Shown here in pieces: positions 8,135-18,790 of a stretch of 64,000 bases of DNA. The notes below the pieces were generated by a model. The model searched no databases and was not told the DNA's origin. It worked only from the letters and a program-made list of their open reading frames with translations. Numbering within the stretch: the first letter of the stretch is position 1; each line of letters opens with the position of its first letter. Position numbers and translations under genes: made by a program. The stretch comes from Streptomyces sp. SS1-1 (GTDB taxonomy: Bacteria; Actinomycetota; Actinomycetes; Streptomycetales; Streptomycetaceae). The stretch lies in the NCBI RefSeq assembly GCF_008973465.1, contig NZ_WBXN01000004.1:4442501-4506500 (forward strand), in the 5' to 3' direction.

Positions 8135-9022
8135 TCACCGGTGAACGACGACCTTGTCGCCCGTCCGCACCCGCGCGAACATCTCCCGGATCGCCGGCTC
8201 GTCCGCCACGTTCACACAGCCGTGCGAGGCGCCCGCGTACCCCCGGGCCGCGAAGTCCGCCGAGTAGTGCACCGCCTGCCCGCCGCTGAAGAACATCGCG
8301 TACGGCATGGGGGAGTCGTACAGCGTCGACACATGGTGGCGTGACTTCCAGTAGACGCTGAACACGCCCTCCCGGGTCGGGGTGTACTCCGAGCCGAACC
8401 GCACCGGCACCGTCAGCTCCGTACGGCCGTCCACCATCCAGCGCAGCGTCCGGCTCTTCTTGCTGACGCACAGCACCCGCCCGGTCAGACAGCGCGGGTC
8501 CGGCGGGTCGGCCGGCTGCCCGCCCATCAGATACAGGTCCCAGGTGCCGGGCTCGCGCGTCATCCTCAGCAGCCGCTCCCAGGTGACCCGGTCCGTCCTG
8601 CCCGTCCTCGGCAGTCCCCGCTTGCCCTGGAAGCCCCGGACGGCCCGCTCGGTCAGGTCGTCGTAGACGCCGGTCGGCCCGTCGAAGAGCCAGGCGACCT
8701 GGCGCAGCCGCGCCTGCAGCTCCCGTATGTCGCGGCCCTCGTCGCCGCGCTCCCACAGGACGGCGGGCGCGGCCGGGGCGCTCGGCTTGTCGTCGGGCGA
8801 CGCCGACTTCGCCGACGGTCCCGGTGACGGCTCGCCGCTCGGCAGCTCTATGCGCACCGGTGAGTGCCGTTCCCCGTCCGGCCCCTCGACCGTGCAGCCC
8901 GCGAGCACCGCGAGCGCCGCACCGCAGGCCAGCACGGCCGTCGGCGCGCGCAGCCCGCCCGTTCGCGCGCCCCGCCCGCCCCGTGCCCTGCGCGGTGTCC
9001 GCCCCATGCCCCTGGTACGCAT
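8135..9022 (-). CDS. L,D-transpeptidase lipoprotein (YkuD domain, peptidoglycan-binding domain)
   Basis: Predicted periplasm-facing lipoprotein (295 aa from this start) that forms 3-3 peptidoglycan crosslinks or anchors proteins. The signal ends in ALAVLAGC with Cys43 acylated. A peptidoglycan_binding_1 domain (about 90-150) has [17 protein letters not shown] and [15 protein letters not shown]. The C-terminal YkuD domain (about 165-295) carries the catalytic signature in which VHYSADF precedes SHGCVNV, Cys being the nucleophile. The frame is open further upstream (to 9187). ATG 9022 gives a conventional lipoprotein signal, and ATG 9007 is the alternative. It is divergent from the acyl-CoA mutase gene. 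Confidence 0.88.
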   Translation of the reverse strand: MRTRGMGRTPRRARGGRGARTGGLRAPTAVLACGAALAVLAGCTVEGPDGERHSPVRIELPSGEPSPGPSAKSASPDDKPSAPAAPAVLWERGDEGRDIRELQARLRQVAWLFDGPTGVYDDLTERAVRGFQGKRGLPRTGRTDRVTWERLLRMTREPGTWDLYLMGGQPADPPDPRCLTGRVLCVSKKSRTLRWMVDGRTELTVPVRFGSEYTPTREGVFSVYWKSRHHVSTLYDSPMPYAMFFSGGQAVHYSADFAARGYAGASHGCVNVADEPAIREMFARVRTGDKVVVHR

Positions 9023-9185
9023 CCAGGCCCCTGTCGTCTCATCGCGGCCACCCCCGGCCGTCCGGATGTCACTCGACATGTTCCCCGCGCGTGACCGGTG
9101 GCGAACCAGGCGGCATGGTGGAACACAGGAGTCACGGCGGCCGGACCGGCGCCCGGCACCCCCAGCGACGCGAGAGGCCCCCACC

Positions 9186-10766
<1,581 letters not shown>

Positions 10767-10829
10767 GCGGGGCCGGCGGACAGGGCCGTCCCACCCTGCG
10801 GAACACCGGGTGCGGGCGCCCGGACGCGT

Positions 10830-11495
10830 GTGACACTCCTGTCCATGTTCGGCGTCATCGATCTCCCCACCTATCTGGCGGGCCTCGTCCTCATCATCCT
10901 GCTGCCCGGTCCCAACTCGCTCTACGTCCTGTCGGTGGCCGCCCGGCGCGGCGTCCGCGCCGGGTACACCGCCGCGGCCGGCGTCTGGTGCGGCGACGCC
11001 GTGCTGATGACCCTGTCCGCCGCCGGGGTCGCCTCGCTGCTCCAGGCGAACGACGTGCTGTTCGGGATCGTGAAGTACGCCGGCGCCGGCTATCTGACCT
11101 GGCTGGCGATCGGCATGCTGCGGGCCGCCTGGGCGATGTGGCGGACCCGCCGCGAGACGGCCGCCGCGGCCACGGGCGAGGCCCCGGCCGGCGAGGAGCG
11201 GCCCTTCCGCCGCGCCCTGGTCGTCAGCCTGGTCAACCCGAAGGCGATCCTGTTCTTCGTCGCCTTCTTCGTGCAGTTCGTCGACCCGGCCTACGCCCAC
11301 CCGGCCGTCTCCTTCGTGGTCCTCGGCACCCTCGCGCAGCTGGCCAGCGTGCTCTACCTCAGCGCCCTGATCTTCAGCGGCACCCGGCTGGCCGCCGCCT
11401 TCCGCCGCCGCAGGCGCCTGTCGGCCGGGGCGACCTCGGCGGCGGGTGCGCTGTTCCTGGGCTTCGCGGTGAAGCTGTCGCTGGCGAGCGCGTAG
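10830..11495 (+). CDS. LysE-family amino acid exporter
   Basis: A 221-aa membrane protein with about six hydrophobic segments and the LysE/RhtB N-terminal signature LVLIILLPGPNSLYVLSVAA, followed by GVRAGYTAAAGVWCGD. The central loop FRRALVVSLVNPKAILFFVA is also characteristic. The family exports amino acids or their derivatives, and the substrate is unknown. GTG 10830 starts the ORF; ATG 10845 is possible. It is convergent with the FAD monooxygenase, with only 4 nt between the stops. Confidence 0.88.
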   Translation: MTLLSMFGVIDLPTYLAGLVLIILLPGPNSLYVLSVAARRGVRAGYTAAAGVWCGDAVLMTLSAAGVASLLQANDVLFGIVKYAGAGYLTWLAIGMLRAAWAMWRTRRETAAAATGEAPAGEERPFRRALVVSLVNPKAILFFVAFFVQFVDPAYAHPAVSFVVLGTLAQLASVLYLSALIFSGTRLAAAFRRRRRLSAGATSAAGALFLGFAVKLSLASA

Positions 11496-11499
11496 CGGG

Positions 11500-12912
11500 T
11501 CAGGCGAGCCGCAGCTCCTTCGCGTACTCCGTCAGCCCCTCGGCGGTCGACCCGGCCCAGCCGACGTAGCCGTCGGGGCGGACCAGGAAGACGCCCGTGC
11601 CGTACGTGGCGTGCGCGCCGATACGGACCGTGGGCAGGGGGAGCGAGGGCAGCGCGGTGTCCGTGCCGACGGTCAGCAGGGTCCAGTGCGGGCCCCGGAA
11701 CGCGTCGAAGAGCCGGACGCCGTCGGCCCGCGCGTCCGGGGCGCGGTCGCCCGCGCGGACCGGGCCGGGCTCGGGCCGGGTCTCCCGGGTGAGGGACGAC
11801 TCCCGGTAGCCGAGGCCGAGCTGACGGGTCGCCTGCCCGCGCCGGACCTCGCCGCGGTGCACGCCGGTGGAGACGCCCAGCATGTGCGCGGCGACGGGCC
11901 GCCGCTCCTCCTCGTAGGTGGCGAGCAGGGACTCGCCGGCGCCGCCGCGCAGCACCGCGCCGAGCTTCCAGCCCAGGTTGTAGGCGTCCTGGACGCTGGT
12001 GTTGAGCCCCTGGCCGCCGGCCGGCGAGTGGATGTGCGCCGCGTCCCCGGCGAGGAACACCCGGCCGTCCTGGAACCGGTCGGCGAGCGCCATGCGCGGC
12101 CGGAAGTCGGAGGCCCAGAGCACCTCGGTGACGTCCTCGGGCAGCAGGTGCGAGCGCGCGGCGACGACCTTGCGCACGCCCTCCAGGGAGGTGTCGACGG
12201 TGGCGTCCTCGGGGAACCGGGCGACGACCTGGAACTCGTCCGTGCCGGCGAGCGGGCAGATCGCCAGGAAGGCGTCGTCCCCGCGGGGCGGGAAGAGGTG
12301 CCAGTTGTCGCGGTCCAGGCCGGTGATCCGGGCGTCGGCGACCAGGCAGGGCTGGGGGTCGACGTCCTCGCCGGTCATGCCGATGCCCAGGGACCGCCGG
12401 ACCACGGAGCGGCCGCCGTCGGCGGCGACGGCGTAGCGGGCGCGCAGGGTGCTGCCGTCCGCGAGCCGGGCGGTCACGCCGTCCTCGTCCTGGGTGAGCC
12501 CGGTCAGTTCGCTGCCGAAGGCGACCTCGCCGCCCAGTTCGGTCAGCCTCGCGTGCAGGATCCGCTGGGTCCGCCACTGCGCCACCATCCACGGCTCCTC
12601 GTACGGGGATGCCTCGGTCGGCACGGCCGGCTCGGACATGTGGTGCTCGCCGGCCCGCTTCCCGTCCTGCCAGACCATGCCGACCGGGTAGGTGCCGCCG
12701 GCCGCGCGGATGGCGGGGAGCACGCCGAGGTCGTCGAAGACCTCCAGGGTGCGGGGCTGGAGGCCCTTGCCGCGCGAGCCGGGGAAGAGCTCCCCGGCGC
12801 GCTCCAGGACGAGCGCGTCCACGCCGCGCCGGGCCAGGTCGATTTCGAGGGTGAGGCCGGTCGGCCCCGCGCCCACGATCAGGACGTCCGTCGTACGGGC
12901 ATGCTCGGTCAT
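11500..12912 (-). CDS. FAD-dependent aromatic monooxygenase
   Basis: A 470-aa class A flavoprotein hydroxylase of the PheA/TfdB or rifampicin-monooxygenase type. The N-terminal Rossmann motif is DVLIVGAGPTGLTLEIDLAR, the second FAD/NADPH motif is YAVAADGGRSVVRRSLGI, and the third is DGRVFLAGDAAHIHSPAGGQ followed by GLNTSVQDAYNLGWKL. The C-terminal domain is thioredoxin-like without obvious catalytic cysteines. It is divergent from a TetR regulator with two palindromes in the 71-nt gap, so it is probably repressed by that regulator and induced by a small aromatic or antibiotic-like ligand. The physiological substrate cannot be read from the sequence. Confidence 0.9.
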   Translation of the reverse strand: MTEHARTTDVLIVGAGPTGLTLEIDLARRGVDALVLERAGELFPGSRGKGLQPRTLEVFDDLGVLPAIRAAGGTYPVGMVWQDGKRAGEHHMSEPAVPTEASPYEEPWMVAQWRTQRILHARLTELGGEVAFGSELTGLTQDEDGVTARLADGSTLRARYAVAADGGRSVVRRSLGIGMTGEDVDPQPCLVADARITGLDRDNWHLFPPRGDDAFLAICPLAGTDEFQVVARFPEDATVDTSLEGVRKVVAARSHLLPEDVTEVLWASDFRPRMALADRFQDGRVFLAGDAAHIHSPAGGQGLNTSVQDAYNLGWKLGAVLRGGAGESLLATYEEERRPVAAHMLGVSTGVHRGEVRRGQATRQLGLGYRESSLTRETRPEPGPVRAGDRAPDARADGVRLFDAFRGPHWTLLTVGTDTALPSLPLPTVRIGAHATYGTGVFLVRPDGYVGWAGSTAEGLTEYAKELRLA

Positions 12913-12923
12913 CGCGTCACTCC

Positions 12924-12973
12924 TTAACGCTGTTAAGTGCCGTCTGTGCCGAGCGTGCCCTTAACGGCGTTAA
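12924..12973. promoter_or_regulatory. Two TetR operator-like palindromes
   Basis: TTAACGCTGTTAA (12924-12936) and TTAACGGCGTTAA (12961-12973) share the arms TTAAC and GTTAA around a 3-nt centre, and the second is a perfect TTAACG-G-CGTTAA. Centres are 37 nt apart. They fill the gap between the divergent monooxygenase and TetR genes, one near each start codon, as expected for autoregulation plus control of the neighbour. Confidence 0.75.
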
Positions 12974-12983
12974 ACTGTCAAGC

Positions 12984-13634
12984 GTGAGCACCGAACGCCG
13001 CGCGCCCCTCGACCGAACCCGGGTCGCCGACACCGCCCTGAGACTGCTGAACGAGGTCGGCCTGGACGGGCTGACCCTGCGCGCCATCGCCCGCGAGCTG
13101 GACGTGAAGGCGCCCGCCCTGTACTGGCACTTCAAGGACAAGCAGGCGCTGCTGGACGAGATGGCGACGGAGATGTACCGGCGGATGGTCGCCGGGACCC
13201 CCCTGGACCCCGGCGACACCTGGCGCGAGCGGCTGCTGAAGACGAACCGCGGGCTGCGCGCGGCGCTGCGCGGCTACCGCGACGGCGCGAAGGTGTTCAG
13301 CGGCTCACGGTTCACCGGCATGGTGCACGCCGAGCAGATGGAGGACAGCCTGCGGCTGTTCACGGCCGCCGGCTTCACCCTCGCCCAGGCGGTCCGCGCG
13401 ACCTCGACGACGTACGCCTACACGCTCGGCTTCGTCACCGAGGAACAGGGCGTCGAGCCGCTGCCCGGCGAGCGCCGCGAGGGCTACGACATCGAGGAAC
13501 GCGCCCGGATGATGGCGGACTACCCGCTGTCGGCCCAGGCCGGCGCCGAGATCTTCGCCGACTACGACCAGCACTTCGAGGAGGGGCTGGAACTGGTGAT
13601 CGCGGGCATCGAGGCCCGCTACGGGATCGGCTGA
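12984..13634 (+). CDS. TetR-family transcriptional regulator (TetR_C type)
   Basis: A 216-aa regulator. The N-terminal HTH reads TALRLLNEVGLDGLTLRAIA then ELDVKAPALYWHFKDKQALL, typical of the TetR class. The C-terminal ligand domain is helical (about 70-216) with FTGMVHAEQMEDSLRLF. GTG 12984 lies 11 nt after the second palindrome. By location it should repress itself and the divergent FAD monooxygenase. The ligand is unknown. Confidence 0.9.
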   Translation: MSTERRAPLDRTRVADTALRLLNEVGLDGLTLRAIARELDVKAPALYWHFKDKQALLDEMATEMYRRMVAGTPLDPGDTWRERLLKTNRGLRAALRGYRDGAKVFSGSRFTGMVHAEQMEDSLRLFTAAGFTLAQAVRATSTTYAYTLGFVTEEQGVEPLPGERREGYDIEERARMMADYPLSAQAGAEIFADYDQHFEEGLELVIAGIEARYGIG

Positions 13635-13665
13635 GCGCCGCCCGCCCCGGCCCGGGGCGCGCCGG

Positions 13666-15009
13666 TCAGGAGGCGCCCCCGCGGGCCGACCGGCGCAGGT
13701 CCCGCGCCCGCCGGGCCACCCGCCGGACCGTGGCGTTGCGCGGGATGAACGCCAGCTGCGCGGGCAGCCCGCCCGGCAGCCCCAGCGAGGTCAGCCGCCG
13801 GCGCTTGAAGTAGCGCAGGGTGCCCTCGTCCTGATGGAGCGCCAGATACCGCTCGGTCTCCGCACGCAGGCCCGGCAGGATCCTCGGCTGCATCGCGAAA
13901 CCGACCGCCCGCACCAGCGCGGACAGCGCCTCGACGTCCCGGCCCGCGCGCCGCCCGGCGACCGCCGCCCCGTCCTCCAGCGCGGGCAGCAGCGCGTCCA
14001 CGATCGTGACGGGCACCCGGTTGCTGTTCTCGTACGGCGTCAGCCGCTCCAGCAGCAGTTCCGTGCCGACGCGGGCGACCGGCAGGCCGTACAGCGCGGA
14101 CGCCGTGAGCAGCGCGGTGGAGAAGCAGCCGGCCACCAGCGCGGGGCGCGTCCGCTGGAACAGCACCTCGGCGAGGACCGGCCGGTCGCAGACGACGAGC
14201 TCGGCGCCGAGCCGCCCCGCCTCCTCCTCCAGGCTGCGGGTGAACCGCGCGGGCGCCGAGGGGTGCGGCTTGAACACCACCCGCTCATGCCCGAGCGCCA
14301 CCACGCCCCGCAGCATCCGCAGATGCAGGGCGTCCTCCTCCTCGGGGGTGAGGATGCCGAGCGCGGACAGGTACTGGCCGAGCAGCAGCGCCGGCTCCCC
14401 GGCGTCCGGCAGGCCGTCCTCCCCGTCCGCGAGGTCGGCCAGCACCTTCGTCAGGGCCTGCGCCGGCACGATCTCCGCCGGGACGCCGAACTCGGTGAGC
14501 AGCAGCGGCGCGAGACCCGGCACCAGGTCGACGTGCAGCACCCGGTCCACCCGGGTGCCGACCAGCGGGTCGATCCTGTTGCGGGTCGGGCCGTAGGTCA
14601 TCAGGCCGTCGGCGTAGACGGTCACCGGGGCGCCCGTGAAGATCCGGGCGAGCGCCAGCGACGGGTCGACCTGGATCGACTCCACCGCCAGCGCCACGTC
14701 GTCGTCACCGAGGCGCCACTCGTGGCGCACGAACCGCTCCCACAGCGGCAGGTCGTCCGCCCGGGGCGCCCAGCCGCCGGGGTGGAACGGGAAGATCGTC
14801 TCGTTGTACGACAGCACGTCGTCGAAGCGGTCGCGCAGCCGCCCGAAGCCCGGCAGGGTCTCCAGGCCCGGCGTGGTCTCCGGGGTCGCCGCGTTGTTGC
14901 AGACCAGCAGGATCCGCCGGTCCGCGGGGCCGAAGCAGCCCGCGTCCAGGGCGGCGGCCAGAGTGGCGGCGCCGTACAGCGTGGACGCCTGGAAGATCTG
15001 GGTCGTCAC
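13666..15009 (-). CDS. Polysialyltransferase-like glycosyltransferase
   Basis: A 447-aa protein with three elements found in bacterial sialyltransferases of the GT38/GT52/GT97 group: an acidic-Gly motif in TVYADGLMTYGPTRNR, an HP motif in VVFKPHPSAP, and a Ser/Thr motif in GCFSTALLTASALYG. It resembles the PF07388 alpha-2,8-polysialyltransferase family. It would transfer CMP-activated nonulosonic acid (sialic acid or Kdn) to build a wall or capsule polymer. GTG 15009 overlaps the stop of the upstream GT2 gene (GTGA), so the two are translationally coupled. The frame is open further upstream, but that part is antisense-like GC filler. Confidence 0.75.
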   Translation of the reverse strand: MTTQIFQASTLYGAATLAAALDAGCFGPADRRILLVCNNAATPETTPGLETLPGFGRLRDRFDDVLSYNETIFPFHPGGWAPRADDLPLWERFVRHEWRLGDDDVALAVESIQVDPSLALARIFTGAPVTVYADGLMTYGPTRNRIDPLVGTRVDRVLHVDLVPGLAPLLLTEFGVPAEIVPAQALTKVLADLADGEDGLPDAGEPALLLGQYLSALGILTPEEEDALHLRMLRGVVALGHERVVFKPHPSAPARFTRSLEEEAGRLGAELVVCDRPVLAEVLFQRTRPALVAGCFSTALLTASALYGLPVARVGTELLLERLTPYENSNRVPVTIVDALLPALEDGAAVAGRRAGRDVEALSALVRAVGFAMQPRILPGLRAETERYLALHQDEGTLRYFKRRRLTSLGLPGGLPAQLAFIPRNATVRRVARRARDLRRSARGGAS

Positions 15010-15983
15010 GCGGCGGCCCCCACGACGGCGGGACGGCGGCGCAGCCGCCGCAGCCGGGTGGCGCGCCCGGTGTCCATCGAGTCCAGCGCCTCCTCCAGCA
15101 CGTCCTGCGGCAACCGCCGCAGCGCCCCGGCGCTCATCGCCTTCAGTTTTCTCGCCACCGCCGGTTCGAACCTCTCGATGGACGCCAGATGATGGGAAAT
15201 GATCGCGCAATACGTGCGCACGGCTTTCGGCAGCAGGACGTCCGCCGCGGGGTCCGCGGCGGTTTCCGATACGACCTGGTCGAATGCGCGGATGAAATCC
15301 AATTGCCGTACGTCACCGATCTGCGTCAGGGAAGAGGCGACCCCGCGCCGGTAGAAGACACCGAGCAGGCCGGAAATCGCGAAGGAGTCCGCCTCCCGGT
15401 GCAGCCGCCAGATCCACGGCCGGTCCTCCGCGGTGCGCAGCCCGTCGGTGAAGTGCAGCAGCCCCCGCTCCACCAGCCGGCGGTGGTAGATCCCCGCCCA
15501 GGCGTACGCGTAGTCGACGGACGTCGAGCGGTCGGCGGGCAGGATCGCGTCGCGCGGGCGCAGCACCACCCCGCGCCGGCCGTGCGGCACCCGGTGCACG
15601 GCGCGCGCCCGCCCCGTGCACTGGACGTGGTCCGTGCGCACGAAGTCGCAGCCCAGCGCCTCGATGGTGGCGACGAGGCGGTCGTAGTGGCCGGGGGCGA
15701 GCCAGTCGTCACCGTCCAGGAACGTCAGGTACTCGCCGCGCGCCCGGTCGATCCCGGTGTTGCGCGCGGTCGCCAGACCTCCGTTCTCCTCGTGCCGCAC
15801 GAGGACGGCGCCCGGCAGCTCGCGCTCGGCCCGCGCGAGGATCTCCGGGGTCCCGTCGCGCGAGCAGTCGTCGACGAGGATGAACTCGAAGTCGTCGCGC
15901 GCGTTGGCGCGCAGGCTCCGAAGGGTGTCGGGCGCGTATTGCCGCACATTGAAGAACGGCACGATGACGGAGAGCTTGACCAC
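15006..15983 (-). CDS. Family 2 glycosyltransferase
   Basis: A 325-aa GT-A fold enzyme. The N-terminus is KLSVIVPFFNVRQYAPDTLR and FILVDDCSRDGTPEILAR, the nucleotide-binding DxD motif is YLTFLDGDDWLAPGHYDRL, and GGLATARNTGIDRARGEYL lies between. The C-terminal 100 residues are helical. It is first gene of the minus-strand operon that also encodes the polysialyltransferase-like protein. It probably adds a sugar to the acceptor or to the repeating unit of the nonulosonate polymer. GTG 15983 is the only good start for this N-terminus. Confidence 0.88.
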   Translation of the reverse strand: MVKLSVIVPFFNVRQYAPDTLRSLRANARDDFEFILVDDCSRDGTPEILARAERELPGAVLVRHEENGGLATARNTGIDRARGEYLTFLDGDDWLAPGHYDRLVATIEALGCDFVRTDHVQCTGRARAVHRVPHGRRGVVLRPRDAILPADRSTSVDYAYAWAGIYHRRLVERGLLHFTDGLRTAEDRPWIWRLHREADSFAISGLLGVFYRRGVASSLTQIGDVRQLDFIRAFDQVVSETAADPAADVLLPKAVRTYCAIISHHLASIERFEPAVARKLKAMSAGALRRLPQDVLEEALDSMDTGRATRLRRLRRRPAVVGAAA

Positions 15984-16181
15984 GGGAAAGACCGTAGGGC
16001 GCGGTCCGGCATTCGTCTTGACGCCTTCCTTGAATGCGGGTGAACGACGTGTGGCGAACCCGTGAACCGGGCTTTCTCCCGGCCCTCACCCGGCCCGATT
16101 CGCCGTTCGTCGGTGCGCTGTTCACCTTTTGTTGTGTTCGGGTTGGGCGGGTGCTCCGAAAGCCTTCCTAGCGTCCTCGAC

Positions 16182-17495
16182 GTGCCAGTACGTACGACGA
16201 AGACCCGGCGAACGGCCGTGCTCGCGGATTCCGACACCCGGTGGAAGTGGGGAGCGCTCACCGCGCGCCGCATCGCCCCCGAGGACGCGGACCTCCGCCT
16301 CGACGGCTACCTCCTGCGCGGCCGGGCCACGCCCACCGCCCGCCAGCTCCAGGAGACCGGCGCCCCCGCCGACTCCCTGCGCGAGGTGACCGCGGCCGAG
16401 TTCCTGCGCGCCATGGAGCGGGAGCCGTACGACGTCCTCGTCCTCGCCCTGGTCGGCGGCGGGGTGCAGGCGATGCTGCACGGCCTGCGCGCCGTGTGGA
16501 AGGACCGCCCCGGACGCCCCGTCGTCGTCACCGGCCATGTCGGCGTCGTCTACGAGAAGCTCGCCGACGGCCTGCTGCTGCGGCACGGCGCGGACCTCGT
16601 CCTCGCCAACTCGCGGCAGGACGCCGAGCGTTTCCGCGCGGTGTACGAGGGGGTCGGCGCCGACGCCTCGGCGGTGACCGAGGTGGCGCTGCCCTTCCTC
16701 GGCGGTGCCCCGCACACCGGCGAACACGAGCCGTACACCGTGGTGTTCGCGGCCCAGCCCTCCGTGCCGGGCGACCGCCGCGACCGCGCCTACCTGCTGG
16801 ACCGCCTCGTCCGGCACGCCCGCGCACACCCCGAACGCGAGGTGCTGCTCAAACTGCGCTCCCGGCCCGGCGAACACACCACCCACCTCGAGGAACTGCC
16901 GTACCAGAGACTGGCCCGCGGCCGGGACCTCCCGCCCAACCTCCGGCTGGTGTACGGGCACATGGGGGAGGTGCTGGACCGCACCGACCTGCTCGTGACC
17001 GTCAGCTCCACCGCCGCCCTGGAGGCCCTGCACCGCCGCGTCCCGACCGCCGTCCTCACCGACCTCGGGGTGCGCGAGTCCCTCGGCAACCACCACTTCG
17101 TCGGCTCCGGCTGCCTCGCCTCCTGGGACCAGCTCGACGCCGGGCACCGGCCCGAGCCGGACGAGGAGTGGCTGGCCCGGCAGGGCGTGGCCGCCGACGG
17201 CACCTACGCCACGGCGTTCGACCACGCCCGCGACCGCGTCGCCCGCCTGCTGGACCGGCCGGGCGGCCTGCCGCCGCTCGCCCCCTGGTACACCCCGCAG
17301 ACCGCGCCCGGCTATCTGCCCGGCGTCCTCGCCCGCCACCACCTCGGCCCCGACGGCCTGCCGCTGCCCGGAGCGCCCGCCGCCGGCACGGCGCCCGGCC
17401 CCGTCCGGCGGATCGTGCGCCGGGCCGCGCGCGGCGCCTACCGGCACGGCGTCCAGCGCGTCGCCCCCGTGATCCGGCGGATGGGCGAGCTGTGA
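16182..17495 (+). CDS. DUF6716-like putative glycosyltransferase
   Basis: A 437-aa protein with a GT-B-like layout. It begins with RRTAVLADSDTRWKWG, has VVVTGHVGVVYEKLADG and ADLVLANSRQDAERFR in the first half, and a C-terminal half with VLLKLRSRPGEH and LLVTVSSTAALEALHR, the latter like the Ser/Thr motif of sialyltransferases. I recall this type as DUF6716; the activity is unproven. GTG 16182 is preceded by TAGCGT seven bases upstream, suggesting a leaderless transcript. It is first gene of the plus-strand operon for nonulosonate activation and synthesis. Confidence 0.72.
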   Translation: MPVRTTKTRRTAVLADSDTRWKWGALTARRIAPEDADLRLDGYLLRGRATPTARQLQETGAPADSLREVTAAEFLRAMEREPYDVLVLALVGGGVQAMLHGLRAVWKDRPGRPVVVTGHVGVVYEKLADGLLLRHGADLVLANSRQDAERFRAVYEGVGADASAVTEVALPFLGGAPHTGEHEPYTVVFAAQPSVPGDRRDRAYLLDRLVRHARAHPEREVLLKLRSRPGEHTTHLEELPYQRLARGRDLPPNLRLVYGHMGEVLDRTDLLVTVSSTAALEALHRRVPTAVLTDLGVRESLGNHHFVGSGCLASWDQLDAGHRPEPDEEWLARQGVAADGTYATAFDHARDRVARLLDRPGGLPPLAPWYTPQTAPGYLPGVLARHHLGPDGLPLPGAPAAGTAPGPVRRIVRRAARGAYRHGVQRVAPVIRRMGEL

Positions 17496-17530
17496 CCGGG
17501 CCCCGACGTCCCCCCGCACAAGGAGAACCC

Positions 17531-18769
17531 ATGACCGACCCCGTAGCGGGCCACGGCGTTTCGAACCGCCGGGTGCTCGCGGTGATCCCCGCACGCGGCG
17601 GCTCCAAGGGCGTGCCCGCGAAGAACCTCGCCCCGGTCGGCGGAGTCCCGCTGGTGGCCCGCGCGGTGCGCGCCTGCCGGGCGAGCCGGCTGGTGACCGA
17701 CGTCGTCGTCTCCACCGACGACCCGGCCATCGCCGCCGTCGCCCGGGAGGCCGGCGCCGAGGTCGTCCCGCGGCCCGCCGCGATCGCCGGGGACACCGCC
17801 ACCTCCGAGGCGGCGGTCCTGCACGCCCTCGACACCCACGAGGCGCTGCACGGCACCCCCGTCGACGTCGTGCTGCTCGTCCAGTGCACCAGCCCGTTCC
17901 TCGACCGCGACGACATCGAGAAGGTCGCCGCCGCGGTCGCCGAGGACGGCGCCGACACCGCCGTCACCGTGGCGCCCTTCCACGGCTTCGTCTGGCGCGA
18001 GAGCGGCGAGAACGGGGAACCCGGCGAGGGCGGTCAGGGCGTCAACCACGACAAGGCCGTGCGCCCGCGCCGCCAGGACCGCCCCCAGGACCTCCTGGAG
18101 ACCGGCGCCGCCTACGCCATGGACGCGGCCGGCTTCCGCACCCACCGGCACCGCTTCTTCGGCCGCACCGACCTCGTGCGCACCGACCCCGCCCGCGTGC
18201 TGGAGATCGACGACCCGCACGACCTGGCCCGCGCCCGCGCGCTGGCCCCCCTCCTCGACACGGCCCGGCCCGGCGCGCTCCCCTCGTACGCCGACCTCGA
18301 CGCGGTCGTCCTGGACTTCGACGGCACCCAGACCGACGACAGGGTGCTGATCGACGCCGACGGAAAGGAGTTCGTCTCCGTGCACCGCGGCGACGGACTC
18401 GGCATCGCCGCCCTGCGCAGGAGCGGCCTGAAGATGCTGATCCTCTCCACGGAACAGAACCCGGTCGTCGCCGCCCGCGCCCGCAAACTGCGGATCCCCG
18501 TGCTGCACGGCGTCGACCGCAAGGACCTCGCACTCAAGCAGTGGTGCGAGGAACAGGGCATCGCGCCCGAGCGCGTGCTCTACGTCGGCAACGACGTCAA
18601 CGACCTCCCGTGCTTCGCCCTCGTGGGCTGGCCCGTGGCGGTCGCGAGCGCCCACGACGTCGTCCGCGGCGCCGCACGCGCGGTCACCACCGTCCCCGGT
18701 GGCGACGGCGCGATCCGGGAGATCGCCGGCTGGATCCTCGGCCCCTCCCTCGACTCCCTCCCCCAGTAG
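17531..18769 (+). CDS. CMP-nonulosonate synthetase fused to HAD phosphatase
   Basis: A 412-aa fusion. Residues about 15-235 are a NeuA-type CMP-sialic acid synthetase, with AVIPARGGSKGVPAKNLAPV then [10 protein letters not shown], and DVVLLVQCTSPFLDRDDI. Residues about 255-405 are a KdsC-like HAD phosphatase with all four motifs: DFDGTQTDD, LILSTEQNP, the Lys of HGVDRKDLALKQ, and GNDVNDLPCFALVG. The HAD residues look intact, so the protein may both dephosphorylate a 9-phosphate nonulosonate and activate the sugar with CTP. AAGGAG six bases before ATG 17531 fixes the start. It lies between the DUF6716 and NeuB genes. Confidence 0.9.
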   Translation: MTDPVAGHGVSNRRVLAVIPARGGSKGVPAKNLAPVGGVPLVARAVRACRASRLVTDVVVSTDDPAIAAVAREAGAEVVPRPAAIAGDTATSEAAVLHALDTHEALHGTPVDVVLLVQCTSPFLDRDDIEKVAAAVAEDGADTAVTVAPFHGFVWRESGENGEPGEGGQGVNHDKAVRPRRQDRPQDLLETGAAYAMDAAGFRTHRHRFFGRTDLVRTDPARVLEIDDPHDLARARALAPLLDTARPGALPSYADLDAVVLDFDGTQTDDRVLIDADGKEFVSVHRGDGLGIAALRRSGLKMLILSTEQNPVVAARARKLRIPVLHGVDRKDLALKQWCEEQGIAPERVLYVGNDVNDLPCFALVGWPVAVASAHDVVRGAARAVTTVPGGDGAIREIAGWILGPSLDSLPQ

Positions 18770-18790
18770 GCCCACGTGAGGAAAACCCTG

